Below the pieces are notes generated by a model that ran no database searches, was not told the DNA's origin, and worked only from the letters and a program-made list of their open reading frames with translations. From NCBI RefSeq assembly GCF_029542785.1, contig NC_083371.1, positions 1,240,001-1,304,000 on the forward strand: a stretch of 64,000 bases of DNA. The letters run 5' to 3'. The stretch is from Malassezia japonica. Its lineage: Eukaryota > Basidiomycota > Malasseziomycetes > Malasseziales > Malasseziaceae. Below are positions 1 through 7,984 of this stretch, one piece after another; the stretch's first letter is position 1; the number at the start of each line of letters is the position of its first letter. The position numbers were made by a program, and so were the translations under genes.

Positions 1-3000
1 GATGCGCGCCTCGAGCAGTACTTTTTCCAGCGCACCGCGTACTGGCAGTATGGCGCGGTGCACGGCGACGATAATCCGAATATCAACGGTCTTATCGCCT
101 TTGCCAACTCGCTCATTACCTTCCAGAACTTTGTCCCGATCTCACTGTACATCTCGTTCGAGGTCGTGCGCACTATTCAGGCTTTGTTTATTTTTGAGGA
201 CCACGACATGTTCTACGAGAAGGCGTCGCGCCGCACGACGGCCAAGTCCTGGAATCTGAGTGACGAACTCGGCCAGATCCAGTACATTCTCAGTGACAAG
301 ACGGGTGCCTTGACGCAGAACCTGATGATTTTCCGCGAATGCTCCATCGCCGGCACCGTCTACCACGGTGATGAGCCGCAGGATAAGGAGAAGGCGAGCA
401 CCCAGGAAGAGGAGCCGCCGGCCAACAACCGCATGCGTGTGCGCCCATCGCTCGAGGATGTGCCGCCTTACAAGGATGCGCGGCTCACCGGGCTCCTCAA
501 CAGCCCCTCAGAGAAGCAGTTTGGCGCGGCCGACGACTTCTTCCACTGTTTGTCGCTCTGTCACACGGTGCACATTGCCAAGACGGACGAGCGCAACGTG
601 ATCATGTACAAGGCCGAGTCGCCCGACGAACAGGCGCTAGTGCAGACGGCTGCCGACAATGGCTACGTCTACTGCGGCCGCCACGTGAACACGGTCGAGC
701 TCCAAGTACCGACCAAGGACAAGCGCGAGCGCTACGAGGTCCTGCATACGATCGAGTTCTCGTCCGCACGCAAGCGCATGAGCGTCATCTTGCGCCGCTA
801 CTCGGACAATGAGATCATCATGTATTCCAAGGGTGCTGATGCCATGATCTACTCGCGCATGGGCCCAGGCCAGGAGGACATGCAGAAGGCCACCGACGGC
901 AACCTCGAGGAGTTTGCCAGCAAGGGTCTGCGTACGCTCTGCCTTGCGCAGCGCACACTGGATGTCAACGTCTATAAGACCTGGGCGCACAAGTACCAAG
1001 AAGCCTCGGTGTCGACCACCGACCGTGAGGAGCGCATGGAGGAGCTCGCCAGCGAGCTCGAGCAGGACCTGCAGCTGATTGGTGCGACGGCCATCGAGGA
1101 TCGTCTGCAGGACGGCGTCCCCGAAACGATTGCAGACTTGAAGCGCGCCGGTATCAACATCTGGGTCGCGACCGGTGACAAGCTCGAGACGGCCGTGGCG
1201 ATCGGATACAGTACCATGCTTCTGTCGCAAGACATGAACCTGGTCATTATCCGCGGCGGTGCGTACGGCACGACCGGCTCTGCGTACGAGCAGCTGGAGC
1301 GCGCGATTGAGCGCTTCTTTGGTGGTCGTGAGGCGCTTACTGACGTCAAGCACGAGCCGCCGCCTGCGCCCGATACGCAAGGCGTGTCGCGCACGTCGCA
1401 CGGTAGCCAGTTGTCGCTCGTGGGCGAGCACAATGGCGAGCGTCCCGGTGGCTACGCGCTGGTGATTGACGGTCACGCGCTCGGCTATGCGCTCGACGAG
1501 CCGTACAGCCGCGAGCTTCTTTTGAAGGTCGCAGTGCACTGCCGTGCTGTCGTCTGTTGCCGTGTGTCGCCGCTCCAAAAGGCGCTCATTGTGCGCCTGG
1601 TGCGTGACGGCCTCAAAGGCATGACGCTTGCGATCGGCGATGGTGCAAACGATGTCTCGATGATCCAGGCTGCGCACGTCGGTGTGGGTGTGGCAGGTGA
1701 AGAGGGTCTTCAGGCTGTGAACTCGTCCGACTATGCCATCGGCCAGTTCCGCTTCCTGAAGCGTCTCTTGCTTGTGCACGGCCACTGGTCGTTCTACCGG
1801 AACAGCAAGATGATCAACCTGTTCTTTTACAAGCAAGTGGTGCACACCGGTACGCTTTTCTGGTTCCAGATCTACTGTGCGTGGAGTACGACGCAGGCGA
1901 TGGACTATGTCTACCTGCTGCTCTACAATGCGATCTGGACTGTGGCGCCAGTCGTGGGCGTGGGCCTCTTTGACCGCAACGTGTCCGACCGTGTTCTGAT
2001 GGAGGTGCCTGAGCTGTATACGCGCTCGCGTAAAGGCTCGTACTTTGGCATGGGTCGTTTCTATTGGTACATGCTTGATGGTCTGTACCAATCGGTGGTG
2101 CTCTTCTTCTTCTTCATGTACTTTTACGACACCACCACGCCCCGCAACGATGGCTATGACATCAACATTTACGAGCCGACCACCGGCATGGTGATGGCGA
2201 CCGTGCTCCTGGCGAATCTTTATTGTGCGCTCGACACGCTTGCGTGGACGTGGTGGATCGTATTTGCGGTTTCCATCGGACCCTTCCTCATCTTTGTCTT
2301 TGCTCCGATCTATGCGGCCTTCCCCCCGGCGCTTGCGTACACGTACTCATGGGGCAACAACTATGCGCTGTACCGCTCGGTGCAGTTCTGGTTCGCAGGC
2401 ATCTTTACCGTGTTCCTTGGAATTCTGCCGCGCCTCTTGTTCGAGTACTTCCGCATGCTCATTGCGCCGACCGACATCGACTTGCTGCGTATCGTCGACT
2501 CGCGCGACCCCGACCATGATTACATCCACGACCAGCGGATGCCGGGCATGCGTGCCGCACAAGCGTACGAGCCGGAAGTGGAGATGGAAGGCGACACGAC
2601 GATGCGCTCTTTCCACGGCGACAGCTACCCGTTAATGCCGACTGCCAGCCGCACGAGCAGCCGCCACTACGACATGAGCACGGGCCAAGAGTCCATCTAT
2701 CGTGGCTACTCGTACGCAGCTTCGGACACCCCCTCGCAACGCCCCCGCTCGACGCTGCGCCGCCTCGGCCGCAAGCTCAAGCCCAAGAACCTCCTCCGGA
2801 AACGCACACCGCACCAGCCAGAGGAGCCCGACGTTCATTACACACGCGCTCGCGAGAATGCAGAGCCGGCCGTTCCTTTGCGTCGCGACGCGAGTGTGTC
2901 GCAGTCGGAGGCCTACACAGGCAAGCGGGAGTCGATGGTCGACGAATCAGTGATGCAGGACTCGTCCGCTGAGGAGCCCGTGGCCGCGCCGCCGCTCTTC

Positions 3001-3165
3001 GGGCAGAATGAACCCCCGCTGTTTAACCAGGCGCCGTCGCACAGCGTTTCGGACACCTTCTTCTCGGTAATTGAGCCCGACTCGCCCTCCGGCCGCCAGG
3101 TCTCGGGTACGTACGAGACACCGGTACTCGAGAACCCGTTACGCTCGCCGGACCCGCAGGCATAG
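1..3165 (+). CDS. P4-type ATPase (phospholipid flippase), Dnf1/Dnf2-like, 5' partial
   Basis: The frame is open from base 1, so the N-terminus (first TM pair, actuator domain) lies outside the window; 1054 residues are visible. P4-ATPases of this type move phospholipids to the cytosolic leaflet of the plasma membrane and late secretory membranes, usually with a Cdc50-family subunit. Seen in order: the TM4 motif PISL (136-147), the phosphorylation loop SDKTGALTQN (292-321), the hinge TGDK (1171-1182), GDGANDVSMIQAA (from 1636), about six membrane segments, then a Ser/Arg-rich cytosolic tail of roughly 200 residues. Odd: the second Thr of the near-invariant DKTGT is Ala (GCC, 307-309). It is convergent with the next gene, stops 10 bp apart. 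Family assignment is firm; the exact Dnf paralogue is not. Confidence 0.93.
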   Translation, partial: DARLEQYFFQRTAYWQYGAVHGDDNPNINGLIAFANSLITFQNFVPISLYISFEVVRTIQALFIFEDHDMFYEKASRRTTAKSWNLSDELGQIQYILSDKTGALTQNLMIFRECSIAGTVYHGDEPQDKEKASTQEEEPPANNRMRVRPSLEDVPPYKDARLTGLLNSPSEKQFGAADDFFHCLSLCHTVHIAKTDERNVIMYKAESPDEQALVQTAADNGYVYCGRHVNTVELQVPTKDKRERYEVLHTIEFSSARKRMSVILRRYSDNEIIMYSKGADAMIYSRMGPGQEDMQKATDGNLEEFASKGLRTLCLAQRTLDVNVYKTWAHKYQEASVSTTDREERMEELASELEQDLQLIGATAIEDRLQDGVPETIADLKRAGINIWVATGDKLETAVAIGYSTMLLSQDMNLVIIRGGAYGTTGSAYEQLERAIERFFGGREALTDVKHEPPPAPDTQGVSRTSHGSQLSLVGEHNGERPGGYALVIDGHALGYALDEPYSRELLLKVAVHCRAVVCCRVSPLQKALIVRLVRDGLKGMTLAIGDGANDVSMIQAAHVGVGVAGEEGLQAVNSSDYAIGQFRFLKRLLLVHGHWSFYRNSKMINLFFYKQVVHTGTLFWFQIYCAWSTTQAMDYVYLLLYNAIWTVAPVVGVGLFDRNVSDRVLMEVPELYTRSRKGSYFGMGRFYWYMLDGLYQSVVLFFFFMYFYDTTTPRNDGYDINIYEPTTGMVMATVLLANLYCALDTLAWTWWIVFAVSIGPFLIFVFAPIYAAFPPALAYTYSWGNNYALYRSVQFWFAGIFTVFLGILPRLLFEYFRMLIAPTDIDLLRIVDSRDPDHDYIHDQRMPGMRAAQAYEPEVEMEGDTTMRSFHGDSYPLMPTASRTSSRHYDMSTGQESIYRGYSYAASDTPSQRPRSTLRRLGRKLKPKNLLRKRTPHQPEEPDVHYTRARENAEPAVPLRRDASVSQSEAYTGKRESMVDESVMQDSSAEEPVAAPPLFGQNEPPLFNQAPSHSVSDTFFSVIEPDSPSGRQVSGTYETPVLENPLRSPDPQA

Positions 3166-3175
3166 TGATATAGGA

Positions 3176-4597
3176 CTACGTTTCATGGATACGACGAAGG
3201 GCGCGGTAGCGACTCCAGAGCGAGTCGCCCTCGACATAGCATCCTTTCAGCCAGCGGCCAACCTCGCCGACAGGCTCGGAGGCGTCCCAGTCGAAACCTT
3301 TGCGCGAATGGAGGACACGCCGGTTGTCAAACAGGACGCACTCGCCTTCCTGGAGGGTGTGCTCAAAGAGCATATCCGGCGACAGCGTCAGGTCGGCAAA
3401 CCGCTTCAGCGCACGGTAAAACGCCTCGCGCTTTTCTACACTCGACAGCGAGGGGGTGTGCAGCGGCAACGGGGCCTGGAAGGGCGGCGAGTAGTTCACC
3501 GCAACAATCCGAGGCATCTGCGCGGCGCCGTGGGGGGCGCCCGCAAACGCCTCCGTGTCGTGCGCGAGCTCGATCGTGGGGTGCGTGTAATAGTAATGCT
3601 CGCCAGCGTTGTCATAGTGAAAGGCGACCGGTGTCGAAGCGAGAATCTCGAATGCCTCGCGGTCCTCGACCCAGAGGCGCTCGGCCGCCCGGAAGCTGTC
3701 GATAAACAGGCTCTGACCGCCTTGGACGCGCTTGCGCAGCATGTGAAGCAGCTGGAAACGGGGGGGATTTTGAAAGTACAACAGGTCCATGTGCAGACCG
3801 AGGTCCACATTTGTATAGGCAATGTTTTGCGACGACGCAATTGAGCGCACATCCCAGAGCGTGCCGTAGAACGTGTGCCGGATCACGCCTATGCGCTCGG
3901 CAAGCACGCGTAGATACGCGGAGTCGGGGCCGGGCGCACTGCCGGTCGGCTCAATAGGCACGTCGCGCACAAAAGCAAAGCCGTCGCGCAGCGTCGCATC
4001 TAGCAGTGCCAGGACGCCCGTGTCTGTGTCGCGCACGTCCGGCCATGCATGCATCTCGGGACGCCGCTGCTCGGCGAGCGAAGCAGCGTCCCAGTAGTCG
4101 CCGAGCGTGAGAATGTCGCGGTGGCCCTTGCGGTACGCTTCCGGCACAATATGCTGCAGCAGGAACGAGAGGGGGTAGCGCGACGTGTGGGGTGCGTCGG
4201 GCACAGTGACCGCGTCGGGCGACACGGTCTGCGTAAACTGGTTCACAACCGGGTGTTCTTTCGCAAACTGGACGACAAGTTCCTCGCCCTCCATCTCGAC
4301 GGGGCGCTCGCACGAGTGCAGGAGCGATGCGCCATCCCTTACCTGGGGAATATCGGTCGTGTGAAAGAGCTTTTGCTGCGATGCAGCCTGCACGCTGCTC
4401 GGCGCTTGGCACACGTCGCGAAGCCAGACATAGTCGAGCGTAAACGGCTTCGGCACGCCGCGCAATGGTGCCGATAATGTGATGCCATGCGCGCTCACAT
4501 CCACCTTTACGTCGCTGCTCGGCGAAGAGAGCGTGTAAGTATGCAACGCGCGGCGCACTCCGGCGCGCCCCACAAACGAACCGGTCCGGAGAAGCAT
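3176..4597 (-). CDS. Gamma-butyrobetaine/trimethyllysine dioxygenase-like enzyme (Fe(II)/2-oxoglutarate)
   Basis: 473 residues, single exon. The start is the ATG at 4597; further upstream in frame only a GTG is available. Residues 1-25 are basic and Ser/Thr-rich, as in a mitochondrial presequence. An N-terminal GBBH-like domain (around WLRDVCQAP) is followed by a TauD-type catalytic domain with iron ligands in GLHMDLLYF (His, Asp) and the distal His in RRVLHSRKGF. Enzymes of this family carry out the hydroxylations of carnitine biosynthesis, which would serve acyl transport into mitochondria; an acyl-CoA dehydrogenase gene lies 2 kb away. Of the Cys triad that holds zinc in animal GBBH only the first Cys is kept. 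Gamma-butyrobetaine versus trimethyllysine as substrate cannot be settled here. Confidence 0.85.
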   Translation of the reverse strand: MLLRTGSFVGRAGVRRALHTYTLSSPSSDVKVDVSAHGITLSAPLRGVPKPFTLDYVWLRDVCQAPSSVQAASQQKLFHTTDIPQVRDGASLLHSCERPVEMEGEELVVQFAKEHPVVNQFTQTVSPDAVTVPDAPHTSRYPLSFLLQHIVPEAYRKGHRDILTLGDYWDAASLAEQRRPEMHAWPDVRDTDTGVLALLDATLRDGFAFVRDVPIEPTGSAPGPDSAYLRVLAERIGVIRHTFYGTLWDVRSIASSQNIAYTNVDLGLHMDLLYFQNPPRFQLLHMLRKRVQGGQSLFIDSFRAAERLWVEDREAFEILASTPVAFHYDNAGEHYYYTHPTIELAHDTEAFAGAPHGAAQMPRIVAVNYSPPFQAPLPLHTPSLSSVEKREAFYRALKRFADLTLSPDMLFEHTLQEGECVLFDNRRVLHSRKGFDWDASEPVGEVGRWLKGCYVEGDSLWSRYRALRRIHET

Positions 4598-4608
4598 GAG
4601 GTAAAGTG

Positions 4609-4616
4609 CCACGTGG
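4609..4616. promoter_or_regulatory. CCACGTGG E-box in 39-bp divergent promoter
   Basis: Palindromic CCACGTGG 12 bp upstream of the dioxygenase start and 20 bp upstream of the start on the plus strand. One of 14 intergenic CACGTG sites; a bHLH-type factor is the usual binder (inference). Confidence 0.5.
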
Positions 4617-4636
4617 CTTGCGCACAGGGCACCAGC

Positions 4637-5446
4637 ATGCTGAGCATCGCCGGCTGGCTGCGGGGTTTGTTGCTAGGCAACGATGCTGCGCGTGAGCAAC
4701 GTGATAATGACACACACACACAATTTCCGTTTCTATTCGAGGATGTGCCGCCGCCGGAAAACAGGGGCACGGGCGGCACCGCATACGTTTGGGATCGCGA
4801 TCCCCACATGGCGCTGCAAGTCGAGCGCCATCGCGCGCTGCAAGAGATCCTGTCGCACAAAGGCCTTCCTCCGGAGCTCGTGTGCTATATTTTAATGCTT
4901 TCCGACGATGCGCGTATGCTAAGCGTGACGCGCGCAGAGGACCAGGTGTACACGAACGACGCCAACGTATGCCACCTGCAGACGCCACCGCTGCCATCCA
5001 AGTTGGTGCGCCACTTTTTGGCGCGCGTTGTCGTGGATACCGATAGTCACGATCAGGGATGGAGCAGTGATCCGATGCGCGAGTGGATCGGGACCTACCA
5101 AGGGAGCTATACGTGGTGGGAGCTATCGCTGCACCGCAAAGACCCCGAGGCACCGGACGCCGATACGCGCGAGGCCGAAGCGCCAGGGCCCGACGATACG
5201 TCCGAGGCCGACGAGGCGAACCCAATGCCGGGCTACACCGAGGTCCACCGGACACACCTTACGCACAATATCCACGGTTCGCGCGACTACCGGCGACATA
5301 CCATCACCCTCGAGCGCGACCATCCTATTCTTGAGGATGCGCGCCCAGGCGACGTGCTCTGCCTCTGGGCACGCACGCAGTTTATGGCGTGGGCCAACTT
5401 TGTGCGGTACGCGCGCATCAGTGTGTGGCTCGACTGGGACGCTTAG
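4637..5446 (+). CDS. Conserved fungal hypothetical protein, F-box-like N-terminus
   Basis: 269 residues from the ATG at 4637 (MLSIAGWLRG); the frame is open further upstream but would run into the divergent dioxygenase. Residues about 70-90 (LPPELVCYILMLSDDARML) look like a short F-box-type helix pair. The C-terminal half (TYQGSYTWWELSLH, later RPGDVLCLWARTQFMAWANF) resembles a beta-rich module found in uncharacterised fungal proteins. An acidic, Pro-rich linker sits between. No catalytic motif, signal peptide or membrane segment is seen. No function can be assigned; the F-box idea is weak because no substrate-binding repeat follows. Confidence 0.75.
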   Translation: MLSIAGWLRGLLLGNDAAREQRDNDTHTQFPFLFEDVPPPENRGTGGTAYVWDRDPHMALQVERHRALQEILSHKGLPPELVCYILMLSDDARMLSVTRAEDQVYTNDANVCHLQTPPLPSKLVRHFLARVVVDTDSHDQGWSSDPMREWIGTYQGSYTWWELSLHRKDPEAPDADTREAEAPGPDDTSEADEANPMPGYTEVHRTHLTHNIHGSRDYRRHTITLERDHPILEDARPGDVLCLWARTQFMAWANFVRYARISVWLDWDA

Positions 5447-5482
5447 GGCGGCGCACGGATCACCATCGGAATAAAAGCTGGA

Positions 5483-6386
5483 TCAGAAGCGCCGCGTACC
5501 TCCGACTGGCAGGGGAAGCATGACGTGGCCTGTAATCTCAAAGATGCGCTGCATCACTCCGCCGTGGCACGTAATGCTAATGACTGGGTGAGCCACAAAC
5601 CGTACCTCGCGCATCGTGCCCGGCACCCTGCCAAATCGAGTCCATGACCGTGCGGACGCGGTCGCGCATAGCATCGTCCGACTCGCGCTCCGGCTGCGTG
5701 AGGCACAAAACCTACCGTCCACAACAGGTCATCGTCTGCGAATCCAGGCTCGAACACGAGGTGCGGCGCGGCGAGCTCGCGCTCGACAATGCGAACCAAC
5801 TCCGCCTTGGTACTGCGCTTGTCGCAAGTGTGCTGGCCGCAGACTTCGCGTAGGTTCTCGTATATACAGAAGGTCGGCGCACAGACCCCCTCCCAGGACA
5901 GGTCGGCCGTGTGCAGACTGCGGTAGAACGGACTGGAGCAAAAGAGCTGCGGAAGGGGCGGCGCGTCGTTGCTTTGGCGTGCCGCCTTCCACGCCGCGTT
6001 TACTGCGCCTGCCTGTGCCTTGCCCAGCGGCGTGAGGCGCGGGTCGGGGCCCCACGTAATGTCGCCGTCGCCGCAGAGGCGCGCCCACTTGGCGTTCCAC
6101 GCTGGGCTGCCGTACTGGATGAGTTCCGCGCCGTACCTTTTCCTCGGCAAAGTCTGGTTAGCACACGGACATACTATGGTATCCCTGGCCATGGCGCGCA
6201 AGGTACACAAGCTTGTGCGGCACGCCCTCCCTTGCTTCGCGCGCTGCGTCAGTCGCGCGACGCACCTTGGAGCTCGTTGAGGAGCGCGCTCCACGACGTT
6301 CCTTCGAGGCCAAAGTTTGGCAGGATCGCCGCCCATTCGCCCGCGCGGTCGTACGCAAAGTACGGCAGCGCTTCGTACGCGCCCAT
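5483..6386 (-). CDS. Histidine phosphatase / phosphoglycerate mutase-like protein with five 21-22 nt introns
   Basis: 264 residues in six exons. Introns at 6244-6265, 6154-6174, 6115-6136, 5694-5715 and 5584-5605; exon 3 is only 17 nt (6137-6153). The splice choices are forced by continuity: exon 2 carries the catalytic LARHGQGYH, exon 3 encodes NFAEEK, exon 4 starts YGSPAWNAKW, and the last exons give ITCHGGVMQRIFEIT with the second catalytic His. This is the fold of fungal PMU1-type phosphatases; the true substrate is unknown. Without splicing the protein breaks in every frame. Start is the ATG at 6386 (MGAYEALPYF), 51 bp downstream of the stop of the acyl-CoA dehydrogenase gene ahead of it on the same strand. 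Confidence 0.88.
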
Positions 6387-6437
6387 GACCGTGTGGAGTA
6401 CTGGCTAAGCCATTGCGGATCTATGTGCTATGCGCGG

Positions 6438-7846
6438 TTAGAAACCCTTCTCCTTGGCGGTGAGGTTGAAGATGGTGTTCAGCTGGATGTTGCTGGTACC
6501 CTCGTAGATGGCACCAATCTTGCTGTCACGCCAGTACTTCTCGATACCCTGCTCGCGGGTGAAGCCCTGGCCACCGGCCCACTCGATGGCGGAACCCGCA
6601 GCACGCTGGGCCACCTGGCTCGAGAAGAGCTTGGCCATAGCGGCCTCCTTGGTGAACGGCAGGCCGGCTTCCTTGCGGCGGGCGGCGTTGTACACCATAA
6701 GGCGGGCAGCCTCGATCTCGGTAGCGATCTGGGCCATCTGGAACTGCATGCCCTGGAACTTGGCGATGGGCTTGCCGAACTGCTCGCGCTCAAAGGTGTA
6801 CGCAAGGCCGCGGTCAAAGGCACCCTGGGCAAGACCGACCATTTGCGCGCCGATACCGACACGGCCCTCGTTGAGGATCTCGATGGCGATCTTGTAGCCC
6901 TTGCCCTCCTCGCCGATCAGGTTCTCGATCGGGACCTTGACCTCGTCAAAGTTGACGGTGCAGGTGCTGCTGGCGCGGATACCGAGCTTGCGCTCCTTCT
7001 TGGCGATCTCGACGCCCATGTCCTTCTCCACGGCAAAGGCCGAGATACCCTTGTAGCCCTTCGAGGCGTCGCCCTGGGCGAAGACAATGAAGAACTCGGC
7101 CTCGGCACTGTTGGTGATCCACATCTTGGAGCCGTTGATGATCCAGTGCTTGCCGTCGTCCGACTTCTTCACGGTGGTCTTCATCGCGAAGGCGTCCGAA
7201 CCCGAGGCAGGCTCCGAGAGACAGAACGAGCCGAGCTTCTCGGACGAGAGGATGGGCATGTACTTGTCACGGAGCTCCTGGTTGGCGTACTTGCGGAGCA
7301 CAGTGTTGACGAGGGTCTGCGTTAGCAATAATACGTACGTTGTGCACGTCACACAGCACCGACACCGAGGGGTCGACCTTGGCGAGCTCTGCGGTGAGTT
7401 ACGGAAACGTACCCTCAATGACAATGATGGCAGCCATGAAGCTGCTGCCCGCACCACCGAGCTCGGGGTCGGTCTCGATGGCCATCAGGCCCTGCTCGAA
7501 GAGACCCTTGATGATCGCGGGGTCCATCTTCTCGTTCTCGTCCATCTCCTCGACACGGGGCTTGACCTCGTTCTCGGCAAAGCGGCGGACTGGATTAGCA
7601 GGGATACGTACCAGCATCACGAAGCATCTCCTCCTCCTCGGTAAACTTGTCGAGGGAGTTGATGCCCCACGGGCTCTCGTGCTCCTCGGCACGCTGGGCC
7701 GAAGTGTTGAAGCAGCGGGCCGACGCACGGGCAGGCGCACTGGTCGTAGGAGCACGCATGGCCGCAGGCACGGCCGTGAGCGAGCGCGTGCTGCGCACGG
7801 CAGCGCGAACAGCAGAAGTCTGACGAAGAAGCGAACGCATCGACAT
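6438..7846 (-). CDS. Mitochondrial acyl-CoA dehydrogenase
   Basis: 446 residues in four exons; introns at 7590-7611, 7389-7412 (24 nt) and 7317-7338. The start MSMRSLLRQTSAVRAAVRST opens an Arg/Ser/Ala-rich presequence for mitochondrial import. Exons then give the acyl-CoA dehydrogenase N-terminal, middle (FCLSEPASGSDA, KMWITNSAEA) and C-terminal domains, ending with the FAD and catalytic region GAIYEGTSNIQ, whose Glu is the catalytic base in this family. It oxidises acyl-CoA to enoyl-CoA and passes electrons to ETF. Sequence style is closest to short-chain or short/branched-chain enzymes; chain-length preference is an inference. The short third exon (50 nt) encodes ELAKVDPSVSVLCDVHN. Confidence 0.93.
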
Positions 7847-7948
7847 GGCGGATAAAGAATCGTAACCCCGGCCAGACCTTCCTGCCAGACCCGGTCTGAC
7901 CCTTGGCTCCACACACCGCATTGTGTGATTGGCTACAAACGTACATGA

Positions 7949-7954
7949 CACGTG
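7949..7954. promoter_or_regulatory. CACGTG E-box upstream of the acyl-CoA dehydrogenase gene
   Basis: CACGTG core in the 138-bp gap between the INCENP stop and the acyl-CoA dehydrogenase start, part of the recurring intergenic set. Confidence 0.4.
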
Positions 7955-7984
7955 CAGCTCGGCTGTGGGGAACTACGTACAACA

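Noticed and set aside
4487..4636. Possible 50-residue N-terminal extension of the protein at 4637-5446.
   Set aside because: It would overlap the start and promoter of the divergent dioxygenase gene, and the extension is Arg/His-rich without family likeness.
5584..5715. Apparent frameshifts in the histidine phosphatase gene.
   Set aside because: Each break coincides with a GT...AG segment of 22 nt whose removal restores the family sequence, so they are introns, not errors or a pseudogene.
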